Source: CAZHLD01 sp964533185
Lineage (GTDB): Bacteria; Acidobacteriota; Terriglobia; Acidiferrales; UBA7541
DNA: 64,000 nt
Direction of reading: 5' to 3'
Assembly: GCA_964533185.1 (NCBI GenBank)
Contig: CAZHLD010000002.1
Location: forward strand, 62,001-126,000
This document shows, in pieces, positions 56,666 to 64,000 of this stretch. The notes beneath the pieces are model-generated. The model ran no database searches. It saw only the letters and a program-made list of their open reading frames with translations, and was not told the origin of the DNA. Positions within the stretch are counted from its first letter, which is position 1. Every line of letters starts with the position of its first letter. Both the position numbers and the translations under genes were made by a program.

Positions 56666-57564
56666 AGAGCCGATTTGCTGACAGGATCTTTGTCGCCCTG
56701 TGCCTGTTCGCCGTCTTGGTCGTGATCGCCATGCTCGCCGCCGTACTGGGCAACATCACCTACCACGGATGGGATCGGCTCTCCTGGGAGTTTATATCCG
56801 CCTCGCCAACGCATGGCATGACCGCAGGCGGCATCTTTCCCGCGATCTATGGCACGGTTCTGCTGGTTCTACTGATGACCATTTTCGTCGTCCCCTTGGG
56901 CGTCTGCGTCGCCATCTATTTCTCCGAGTACGCCAACCGCTCTTCCAGACTCTACCGCTGGACTCGCGCCGCCGTGGACAACCTCGCCGGCGTCCCCTCG
57001 ATCGTCTTCGGTCTGTTTGGTCTCGGCTTCTTCGTCCAGTTCGTCGGCGGCGGCGTGGACAAGTTCTTCTTCGGCGGCAACCTTACGTTCCGCCAGCCCG
57101 CAATCCTCTGGGCCTCCCTGACCATGGCCGTGCTCACCCTTCCGGTGGTGATCGTCAGCGTCGAGGAGACTCTTCGTGCCGTTCCGCAATCGTTCCGCGA
57201 CGCCAGCTACGCCCTGGGCGCCACCAAGAGCCAGACCATCTTTCGCGTCGTCCTGCCCAACGCCATGTCCGGCGTACTCACCGGCGGCATCCTTGCTGTC
57301 AGCCGCGGCGCCGGCGAGGTTGCTCCCATCCTCTTTGTTGGCGCGGCCTACTTCCTCCCCCACTTGCCCACTAAACTGAACGACCAGTTCATGGAGCTGG
57401 GCTATCATGTTTTTGTGCTCTCGACCCAGTCGCCCGACGTCGAGGCCACCAAGCCCCTGCTTTATTCCACGGTTTTCGTGTTGTTGGCTTTGACGTTCTT
57501 ACTCAATTCGGTTGCCGTCGCCATCCGCGCTCGTCTGCGGGTGACGGCGGGGAGCGGGAGATAG
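56662..57564 (+). CDS. pstA: Phosphate ABC transporter permease PstA
   Basis: The 300-residue partner permease carries VDNLAGVPSIVFGLFGLGFF and SFRDASYALGATKSQTIFRVVLPNAMSGVLTGGILAVSRGAGEVAP, the EAA-type loop that contacts PstB. The ATG overlaps the pstC stop by 4 bases. The frame is open further upstream within pstC, but only the start at 56662 gives a normal PstA N terminus (KSRFADRIFVALCLFAVLV). Confidence 0.94.
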   Translation: MKSRFADRIFVALCLFAVLVVIAMLAAVLGNITYHGWDRLSWEFISASPTHGMTAGGIFPAIYGTVLLVLLMTIFVVPLGVCVAIYFSEYANRSSRLYRWTRAAVDNLAGVPSIVFGLFGLGFFVQFVGGGVDKFFFGGNLTFRQPAILWASLTMAVLTLPVVIVSVEETLRAVPQSFRDASYALGATKSQTIFRVVLPNAMSGVLTGGILAVSRGAGEVAPILFVGAAYFLPHLPTKLNDQFMELGYHVFVLSTQSPDVEATKPLLYSTVFVLLALTFLLNSVAVAIRARLRVTAGSGR

Positions 57565-57567
57565 GCC

Positions 57568-58467
57568 ATGGCCGCTACGGCTGGTGCTCATCCGAGTGCA
57601 GGCAGCGAGAGTGAGGTCAATATGACGGTTCCCGGCCCACGGAATGATTTCCCGTTGCTCAAAACTCAGGTCCGCACCGCCACGGATGCTGCCCACGGCT
57701 CCGCCGACCTCTCGAAACGCATGGAGACTCAGCAGGTCAACATCTACTACGGCAAGCGCCACGCCGTTCAAGACGTCTCCATTCCGTTTTATGAAAACCT
57801 CATCACCGCCATCATCGGCCCTTCCGGCTGCGGCAAATCCACGCTGCTCCGCGCCATGAACCGCATGAATGATGCCATCCCTGGCTACCGAATCGAAGGC
57901 CAAGTCTTGCTCGATGGCCAGGAGATCCACACACCCGGTACCGATGTCATCACCTTGCGCCGTCGCGTCGGCATGGTCTTCCAGCAGCCCAATCCTTTTC
58001 CCAAGTCCATCTACGACAACGTGGCCTTTGGCCTGCGCGTGAATGGATTGGTGAAGTCGCGGGCGGAACTGGACGAGCGCGTCGAAAAAGCCCTGCGCAG
58101 CGCCGCTCTCTGGGACGAAGTGAAAGATCGCCTCAACCGCAACGCCCTTCAGCTCTCCGGCGGCGAGCAGCAGCGCATTTGCATCGCCCGGGCGCTGGCC
58201 GTTCAGCCGGAAGTCCTCCTGATGGACGAGCCGGCCTCAGCTCTCGACCCTGTCTCCACTGCCAAGATCGAAGAATTGATGTTTGAGCTGAAAAAGGACT
58301 ATACGATTGTGATCGTCACGCACAACATGCAACAGGCCGCCCGGGTCAGCGACTTCACCGCCTTCTTGCTCTCAGGGCAGCTCATCGAGTTTAATCCGAC
58401 GCCTCAGCTCTTCACCCGGCCGGCCGATCCACGCACGGAGGCGTACATCACCGGCCGCTTCGGCTAG
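57568..58467 (+). CDS. pstB: Phosphate ABC transporter ATPase PstB
   Basis: PstB powers phosphate import. Walker A GPSGCGKS is at 84-91, the Q-loop in [16 protein letters not shown], signature LSGGEQQR at about 196-203, Walker [14 protein letters not shown], and [13 protein letters not shown] as the H-loop region. The first 50 residues are an extension not seen in E. coli PstB, which starts near [15 protein letters not shown]. In-frame ATG codons at 57622 and 57721 could be the real start, the second one giving the normal length. A GGGAG site 7 bases before 57568 supports the long form. It is 3 bases after pstA. Confidence 0.93.
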   Translation: MAATAGAHPSAGSESEVNMTVPGPRNDFPLLKTQVRTATDAAHGSADLSKRMETQQVNIYYGKRHAVQDVSIPFYENLITAIIGPSGCGKSTLLRAMNRMNDAIPGYRIEGQVLLDGQEIHTPGTDVITLRRRVGMVFQQPNPFPKSIYDNVAFGLRVNGLVKSRAELDERVEKALRSAALWDEVKDRLNRNALQLSGGEQQRICIARALAVQPEVLLMDEPASALDPVSTAKIEELMFELKKDYTIVIVTHNMQQAARVSDFTAFLLSGQLIEFNPTPQLFTRPADPRTEAYITGRFG

Positions 58468-58529
58468 AGGAACAGGCGTGGTCGTTTGTTCGAGTCTTCG
58501 GCTTCTGAGGCTTGACGAGAGGATCTGAC

Positions 58530-59195
58530 ATGGAACGCCACTTCGAGCATGATTTGGGCCAACTCAAGGAACGCCTCCTCTGGATGGGCGGCTTGGCCGA
58601 ACGCGCCGTTCATCAGGCCGTACACGCTGTTCTCGAAGGCGATGCCTCCCTTGCCCAGCGTGTACTCGACGAAGAGAACGCCATCAACGAACTTCAGATT
58701 GAAATTGACGACCGGGTGGTTCAGCTCCTGGCTCTGCACCAGCTCATGGCCACGGACCTGCGCTTTGCCCTCGCTGTCTCCCGCATCAATAGCGACCTCG
58801 AGCGCATCGGCGACCAGGCCGTCAACATCGCCCAGTCGGCTCAGCGCATCCTGCGCCATCCGCGCGTCAAGCCGTACGTGGATTTGCCCCGGATGAGCGA
58901 GCTGGCCGAGGAAATGGTGCGCGATTCTCTGAACGCCGTCGTCCGCGGCGATGTCGAGTTGGCGCGCAGCGTCCTCACCCGCGACGACACCGTGGACTCC
59001 CTGCGCGACCAGATCTTCCGCGAGCTGCTCTCCTATATGATGGGAGATTCCTCGGTGGTCTTCCCGGCCTTCGACCTGATTCTCGTGGCCAAGAACCTCG
59101 AGCGCGTCGGCGACCACGCCACCAATATCGCCGAAGACGTCATCTACATGGTCGTCGGCCGCGACGTCCGTCATCCCGCTCTCGACCGCCGTTAA
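58530..59195 (+). CDS. phoU: Phosphate transport regulator PhoU (second copy)
   Basis: The 221-residue protein has two PhoU repeats, with SDLERIGDQAVNIAQ at about 90-104 and VAKNLERVGDHATNIAEDV at about 187-205. This is the usual place for phoU at the end of a pst operon. It is only distantly similar to the first copy at 51989 in the parts I compared by eye. The GAGAGGAT site precedes the ATG. The two copies may have divided roles, one coupled to PstB and one to PhoR. Confidence 0.93.
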   Translation: MERHFEHDLGQLKERLLWMGGLAERAVHQAVHAVLEGDASLAQRVLDEENAINELQIEIDDRVVQLLALHQLMATDLRFALAVSRINSDLERIGDQAVNIAQSAQRILRHPRVKPYVDLPRMSELAEEMVRDSLNAVVRGDVELARSVLTRDDTVDSLRDQIFRELLSYMMGDSSVVFPAFDLILVAKNLERVGDHATNIAEDVIYMVVGRDVRHPALDRR

Positions 59196-59239
59196 CCCCT
59201 CCCTCGCGCTTTACGCGGGGCAGGGAAGTCCCGCCGCGA

Positions 59240-59647
59240 TTACTTCCGATATACGGCCGCCGCCACGATACCCGCGGGTACGCCTTCCAGCAGCCCGAAC
59301 ACGATTTGCTTTGTCACCAGGCTGGATGGCAGCGGCTCCACCGCAAAATAGATCAAGTACGTGGCCACCCCGCTCAGTACCCACAGCGCCAATCCAAACC
59401 TCACTCCCTGACCCAGCCACGGCTTCGGCTCCACTCCCTTGGCATAGATCCACACAATTGCCAGTGCCATCAGCAGTTGTGCCAGCAGCATGTACGGAAA
59501 ATGCGCGGCGGCATCTTCCGGGCTACGCATAATCGAGCCTAGAGCTTTGTAGTCTTCGGCCAGCAGCATCCCGTGCACCAGAAATCCCGTTGCCAGTAAC
59601 ATCACCAATACCGCTACGACGGCCATTGCATACCGTTTCCAATTCAT
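59240..59647 (-). CDS. Small membrane protein, hypothetical
   Basis: The 135-residue protein has four hydrophobic segments: VVAVLVMLLATGFLVHGMLL, then YMLLAQLLMALAIVWIYA, FGLALWVLSGVATYLIYF and the end with IVFGLLEGVPAGIVAAAV. An acidic loop (SPEDAAAHFP) sits between the first two. I do not recognise the family. A GGAGGAGA site lies before the ATG. It is convergent with the second phoU and divergent from lgt. Confidence 0.7.
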   Translation of the reverse strand: MNWKRYAMAVVAVLVMLLATGFLVHGMLLAEDYKALGSIMRSPEDAAAHFPYMLLAQLLMALAIVWIYAKGVEPKPWLGQGVRFGLALWVLSGVATYLIYFAVEPLPSSLVTKQIVFGLLEGVPAGIVAAAVYRK

Positions 59648-59816
59648 AGTTCTCCTCCGCGAGGGAATCCGGGACCTTTTTTATACGAGACTCGCATCAC
59701 CTGCAAGTAAAATTCTGCTGGCATCCCCCGTTCGTCAGTCCGGCCTCGGCCGAACGCAAGTCTCTACAGTTCCTTCCGCCTTCTCGCGTATACTGGCCCC
59801 CACTGCCAACGCTCCT

Positions 59817-60569
59817 GTGCTTCCTTTTCTCCACCTCGGACCCATCACCCTGGCCACCTACGGACTCATGGTGGCCACGGGGCTGCTGGTCTCCTTCTTC
59901 GTGTTGCGGGCCGATTTCAACCGCCGACGCCTCTCCGCCGACCCGCACACCATTATTGGTCTGGCCGGCCTGGCCGGCCTGGCCGGCGCAAAGCTTTATC
60001 ACGTCCTTGAGTCTCCGGCGGAATTTTTTGCGCAGCCCTTCCGGCTGCTGTTCAGCCAGGTGGGGTTCGCATGGTTCGGGGGGCTGCTGGCCGGTCTGCT
60101 TACGCTGCTGCTCCTTGCGCGTCACTATCGCATGCCCGCGCTTCAAATGCTGGACGCCGCCTCTCCCGCCGCGGCGCTAGGCTACGGCATCGGGCGGCTG
60201 GGCTGCCTGATTTCTGGCGATGGCGACTACGGCATCCCGACGACGCTCCCGTGGGGCATGGCGTTTCCAAACGGCCTGGTGCCAACCTCTGACCGCGTTC
60301 ACCCAACACCTCTCTACGAGTTTCTCGTTGCCGTCGCCCTTTTCTACTTTCTGTGGCGGCTGGGCACTCGGGCGCTGCGCGCGCACCGCCCCGATGGCTT
60401 GGTTTTCGCCAACTTCCTGCTCTGGACCGGTGTGGCCCGATTCCTGGTTGAGTTCATTCGCATCAACCCATCGTGGCTTCTTGGCCTGACCAACGCGCAG
60501 GTGGCCAGCTTGCTATCGGTCGCGGCCAGCGTTGCTCTTCTTCTCCGTCTCCGGGTGGCTCGCACCTAG
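59817..60569 (+). CDS. lgt: Prolipoprotein diacylglyceryl transferase Lgt (divergent active-site loop)
   Basis: Lgt adds diacylglycerol to the lipobox Cys of prelipoproteins. The 250-residue multi-pass protein has PTPLYEFLVA and GLVFANFLLWTGVARFLVEF in the usual places. In the region matching E. coli GRIGNFINGELWG it reads GIGRLGCLISGDGDYG, so the residue at the Asn146 position is Cys and the Glu151 position is Asp with one extra residue. Variants of this sort occur in other phyla. The coding DNA at 59959-59990 has near-perfect GGCCTGGCC repeats, giving GLAGLAGLAG. GTG at 59817 is the likely start. Confidence 0.85.
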   Translation: MLPFLHLGPITLATYGLMVATGLLVSFFVLRADFNRRRLSADPHTIIGLAGLAGLAGAKLYHVLESPAEFFAQPFRLLFSQVGFAWFGGLLAGLLTLLLLARHYRMPALQMLDAASPAAALGYGIGRLGCLISGDGDYGIPTTLPWGMAFPNGLVPTSDRVHPTPLYEFLVAVALFYFLWRLGTRALRAHRPDGLVFANFLLWTGVARFLVEFIRINPSWLLGLTNAQVASLLSVAASVALLLRLRVART

Positions 60570-60615
60570 CCGCCTTGCATCCCCCCGGGCATGAGTGTCC
60601 ACTGCCAAATGCATC

Positions 60616-60645
60616 TTGACATGCCGGTTTAATGTGAGTCATAAC
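60616..60645 (+). promoter_or_regulatory. Candidate promoter upstream of the Oar-like gene
   Basis: TTGACA at 60616-60621 is a perfect -35; CATAAC at 60640-60645, 18 bp later, is a fair -10. Position 130 bases before the gene start is reasonable. Confidence 0.35.
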
Positions 60646-60773
60646 CTTTGCCAAGCTTTGCGTTAGGGGCTGGGGGAAAGCTGATGCTCTGGGGGAGTCC
60701 GGTTCCTTGTTCCATATTTCGTTCATTTCCACCCCTTCCAATCTCTATTCAAGAGGGTTCACAGGGGGTCACC

Positions 60774-63700
60774 ATGAATCGCCTGCGCGTGTGGGGTGTG
60801 CTTGTTGTCGTGTTGCTGTGCGCCGTTGTTGCTGGAGCCCAGACCCATCAGGGCCGCATTCTGGGCACGGTTACTGACTCTTCCGGTGGCGTGGTCAAGG
60901 GCGCCAAGGTCATCATCACCAACGTGGAGACCGGCGCGTCCCGTATCCTGGAGAGCAACGAGGTCGGCGACTATGTTGCGCCCAATCTCGCTCCCGGTCT
61001 TTACAAGATCGTCTTTGAAGCCACCGGCTTCAAGAAAGTCGAACGGCTTGGCGTGCGCCTCGAGGTGGCCAAGGACGCTCACATTGACGTCGCGCTGACG
61101 CCCGGCGATATCACCCAGTCCATTCAGATCACCGAAGAGGCCCCGCTGATCGACATCACCTCGCAGGCGCTCGGTGGAACCTTCTCCAACCGCGCCATTA
61201 ACGACCTGCCCCTCAACGGCCGCGACTTCCAGAACCTGGTGGTGCTGCGTCCCGGCGTCCAGCGGTATCCTGGAGGCGGATTCCTCTCTATCAGTTCAAA
61301 CGGCAATCGCCCCGAAAACAACAATTTCATCTTCGACGGCACGGACAACAACGATCCCTACTATGGCACCACCGTGATCAATGCCGAGGGTGTCCAGGGC
61401 CAGCCTGGCACCATCCTCCCCATTGATGCCATCCAGGAGTTCAACGCGCTGGAAAATCCCCCCGCCGAATACGGCTGGAAGCCCGGCGCCATCGTCAACC
61501 TCGGCATCAAATCCGGCACCAACGATGTCCACGGAACGGGCTACTACTTCGCACGCAATAGCGCGCTTGATGCACGCAACTTCTTCAACCCCCCGCCTGA
61601 CCCTCAGCGCCCCTTGAGCCAGCACCAGTTCGGCGGTAGCATGGGCGGCCCCATCCGTAAGAACAAGACCTTCATCTTCGGCTCGTATGAAGGTGTCCGC
61701 TCCGAAGTCAGCAATTCCAACCTGGTCACTTCGCCGGCGACGGTGGCCCTGGGCGGTGCCACCAGCAACTGCACCTTCCTCGCCACCGGTGATTGCGAGA
61801 ACAGCATCGTCGACGCCTTGACGGATCTGGCCAACCGTCCCGGTTTCACCGTAGCGGCTGGCACCTGCGGCGGCGCCCCGGTGCGTCGTAATCCCTCTAC
61901 CAACCAGCTCTCCTTGAATCCCCTTTCCGCCAACCTGATTGGTTGTGGTTCGTTCACGGGCAATGGTTCTTTCCCGGGACTCCTCCCCGCGAACGATGGC
62001 ACGAACGGCGCCGGGGTCAATCAAGTCTCCTCTGGGTTCCCGAATACTAATCGCATGGATGCCTTCATCATCAAAGTGGACCACCACTTCAATGATCAGC
62101 ATTCCGTCACCGGCCGTTATTTCTTCGGCGACAGCCTGCAGACCGAGCAGGCCATCAGCGTGCTGCGCCCCGAGTGGCGCTCCACTTCTGACCTGCGCGC
62201 CCAGGTGGTCGGCGCCAACTACACCTGGGTGCCCAACCCGCGCTGGGTGAATGAGTTGAAGTTCGGCTACAACCGCTTCTGGCAGGCCATCCTGACCGCA
62301 GACGCTTCGAGCGAGCCTTTGTCCACCTATGGAATCAAGACTGGGGTTACCAATCCCGTCAACTTCGGCATGCCCACCATTCCCATCGGCGGCTTTACTC
62401 AGTTGGGTGGAGATAGCGGCTGGCCGCTGCTCACTACTCCCAACGAGACCTATCAGTTTGTGGACAACGTTTCCTATACTCGCGGCAAGCATACCTTCCG
62501 CTTTGGCGCTGAGTTCCGCTACGGTAAGACCGATAACCTCCGCAACCGCCGCGGCAAAGGGCGTATCCGCTTCCAGAACGGTTGCAACACTTTTATTGTG
62601 TCCGCCGACTGTGATGGCGGCCCGGGCGATAGCACCCCGCTCCAGGACTTTCTTGCAGGGTTCCCCGACCGCGGAGACATCTTCGTGGGGAACTCCCAGC
62701 GCAATGTCAGCATCAAGTCCTTCGGCTGGTTTTTCCAGGACGATTGGCGGATCTCCCCGCGGGTGACCATCAACGCCGGCATCCGCTACGATTTGAACTC
62801 GCCCATCAAGGAGCGCAACAATCGGCTCGGCAACTTCGACCCCGCCATTGGACTCCAGCAGGTCGGCGTGAATATCGGCCGTCCGTATACTCTCGACGGC
62901 AATAACTTTGCTCCGCGCCTCGGCATTGCCTGGGACATTTTCGGCACGGGCAAGACCGTGGTCCGTGCCGGCGGCGGCATCATCTATGAAATCCCCATCT
63001 TGGCCATCTTCCTCGGCCAGAACGGTCTGAACAACGCCACCACCACCGGGCTGAACACCATTCCCACCGGCGCGGTTGGTTCCAACCTCTTCAACAACGG
63101 AGGCAGCATCGTGGCCGCCTCTACCACACAGCGAACGGGGCTGAACTGGTCCGCAGCGGGCCCCATCTTCAATGTCAACATCAACTGCGACCCCGCAGTT
63201 GGAGGCACCCCTTGCGACATTCTGGGCATTCGGCGCAATCTGCGCACGCCCTACGTCATCAACTACACTCTTAACGTCCAGCAGGCCATCACCAACAACC
63301 TGGCTTTTCAGGTGGGCTATGTCGGCAATCGCGGCGTCAAGCTCTACAGCATCCGCGACATCAACCAGGTGGATCCCCTCTCCCCGGCCGAAGATCCCAT
63401 CCTGGGCTGCGACCACTGTGAGCAGGATGGTCGGCCCTTCAATTCTCTCTATCCCTTCCTCGGTTACATCAATTTCATGGAAAACGGCTACGCCATGGAC
63501 TATCAGGGCTTGCAGTTGAGCCTCACCCAGCGTCCCTGGCATGGCCTGAGCCATGTCTTGGGCTACACCTGGGCACACACGATCGATTTCGTCTCGCTCC
63601 AACGCGCCGCCCAGCCGCAAAACAGCAATAACCCCCGCGCCGAGCGGGGCAATAGCGACAACGACATCCGCCATCGCTTTACCTGGGCGCTGACCTACGA

Positions 63701-64000
63701 CCTGCCCTCTTTCAAGTCTCCGGCTCAGCTCCTCGAAGGCTGGCAGATCAACTCCATTCTCGTTCTCCAGACCGGGCAGCCCTTTAGCGCCATCGACTAC
63801 GGGAACGACACCAGCCTCACCGGCGAGTTCAGCGACCGCTGGAATCTGATCGGCAACCCCCGTTCCATTCCCAATTTCTCTCCCTCGGGACCCGTTCCCA
63901 TTGAAACGGTCCTGGCGCAGCCCTCTTGCCCGCCGTGCTTTGGGAACGCCGGCCGCAACATCTTCCGTGGTCCTGATTTCCGCAACTGGGATTTTTCCCT
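60774..64000 (+). CDS. Oar-like TonB-dependent receptor, partial (runs off the right edge)
   Basis: The frame stays open to the last base, giving at least 1075 residues. A signal peptide (RLRVWGVLVVVLLCAVVAGA) is followed by a carboxypeptidase-regulatory-like beta domain (GRILGTVTDSSGGVVKGAKV) and then the plug (INDLPLNGRDFQNLVVLRPG, FIFDGTDNNDPYYG). Barrel strands follow, ending in the visible part with FRGPDFRNWDFS. These receptors are very numerous in Acidobacteriota and usually take up large polymers, though the substrate cannot be read. GGGGG lies 6-10 bases before the ATG. The C terminus is missing. Confidence 0.88.
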   Translation, partial: MNRLRVWGVLVVVLLCAVVAGAQTHQGRILGTVTDSSGGVVKGAKVIITNVETGASRILESNEVGDYVAPNLAPGLYKIVFEATGFKKVERLGVRLEVAKDAHIDVALTPGDITQSIQITEEAPLIDITSQALGGTFSNRAINDLPLNGRDFQNLVVLRPGVQRYPGGGFLSISSNGNRPENNNFIFDGTDNNDPYYGTTVINAEGVQGQPGTILPIDAIQEFNALENPPAEYGWKPGAIVNLGIKSGTNDVHGTGYYFARNSALDARNFFNPPPDPQRPLSQHQFGGSMGGPIRKNKTFIFGSYEGVRSEVSNSNLVTSPATVALGGATSNCTFLATGDCENSIVDALTDLANRPGFTVAAGTCGGAPVRRNPSTNQLSLNPLSANLIGCGSFTGNGSFPGLLPANDGTNGAGVNQVSSGFPNTNRMDAFIIKVDHHFNDQHSVTGRYFFGDSLQTEQAISVLRPEWRSTSDLRAQVVGANYTWVPNPRWVNELKFGYNRFWQAILTADASSEPLSTYGIKTGVTNPVNFGMPTIPIGGFTQLGGDSGWPLLTTPNETYQFVDNVSYTRGKHTFRFGAEFRYGKTDNLRNRRGKGRIRFQNGCNTFIVSADCDGGPGDSTPLQDFLAGFPDRGDIFVGNSQRNVSIKSFGWFFQDDWRISPRVTINAGIRYDLNSPIKERNNRLGNFDPAIGLQQVGVNIGRPYTLDGNNFAPRLGIAWDIFGTGKTVVRAGGGIIYEIPILAIFLGQNGLNNATTTGLNTIPTGAVGSNLFNNGGSIVAASTTQRTGLNWSAAGPIFNVNINCDPAVGGTPCDILGIRRNLRTPYVINYTLNVQQAITNNLAFQVGYVGNRGVKLYSIRDINQVDPLSPAEDPILGCDHCEQDGRPFNSLYPFLGYINFMENGYAMDYQGLQLSLTQRPWHGLSHVLGYTWAHTIDFVSLQRAAQPQNSNNPRAERGNSDNDIRHRFTWALTYDLPSFKSPAQLLEGWQINSILVLQTGQPFSAIDYGNDTSLTGEFSDRWNLIGNPRSIPNFSPSGPVPIETVLAQPSCPPCFGNAGRNIFRGPDFRNWDFS

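Noticed and set aside
59956..59992. Near-perfect 9-bp tandem repeats of GGCCTGGCC
   Set aside because: They encode GLAGLAGLAG within a membrane helix of lgt; this is probably ordinary low-complexity coding sequence rather than a regulatory repeat.
61296..63674. A 792-codon open frame on the minus strand
   Set aside because: It is antisense to the Oar-like receptor, whose plus-strand frame has clear signal peptide and plug motifs. The minus frame reads as low-complexity and is a by-product of GC-rich codon bias.

Overview
The window reads as a contiguous piece of chromosome from a GC-rich Gram-negative bacterium, most likely a member of the Acidobacteriota. The basis is an LPS export operon (outer membrane), an Oar-like TonB-dependent receptor with an N-terminal carboxypeptidase-type domain, a tricorn-type protease, a class III aminotransferase of the kind common in Acidobacteriota, and generally high GC with strong third-position GC bias. 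The phylum is inferred from gene content, not measured. Apart from the left edge and a few decayed spots the region is gene-dense; no gap longer than about 300 bases lacks a gene, remnant or RNA.

Left part (1-30.8 kb) is mostly housekeeping. A frameshifted membrane gene is followed by a tight co-directional run: a fused lptC-lptA, lptB, rpoN, rapZ, msbA, yicC, gmk, rpoZ, coaBC, a family 4 uracil-DNA glycosylase and priA. A site-2-type protease and an HU/IHF protein face the run, then dcd. From 16.3 to 19.8 kb the DNA is scarred: a DedA-rhodanese deletion remnant, a yceI gene cut by an in-frame TGA, a marR with an operator-like palindrome, and a reductase gene enclosed by 35-bp imperfect inverted repeats with near-identical 8-bp flanks. 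After a TPR protein come a small Fis-like protein, purC, smc with an acidic insert in its head, a cdsA remnant, cysS, an aminotransferase and yraN.

Middle part (30.8-48 kb). galT is followed by tRNA-Cys. The 3' end of this tRNA is repeated 660 bp downstream, bracketing an orphan gene as in a small integrated element, and a kinase N-lobe fragment follows. Next is a four-gene operon: TonB-dependent receptor, YfiR-like periplasmic protein, a 1314-residue hybrid histidine kinase and a receiver-GGDEF diguanylate cyclase. It looks like a complete path from an outer-membrane or periplasmic signal to c-di-GMP and is my main candidate for a little-described system. Two small hypothetical genes, an MscS channel, a coiled-coil exported protein, a tricorn-like protease, an amino-acid dehydrogenase and tRNA-Arg follow.

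Right part (48-64 kb). After an NmrA-like protein comes a full phosphate-starvation locus: phoB, phoR, phoU, a porin, pstS, pstC, pstA, pstB and a second phoU. PHO-box-like 11-bp direct repeats lie before the first phoU, the porin and pstS. PhoR and PhoB would sense and respond to low phosphate, the porin and PstSCAB would import it, and the PhoU proteins would report transport state. A small membrane protein, lgt, and an Oar-like TonB-dependent receptor that runs off the right edge complete the window.
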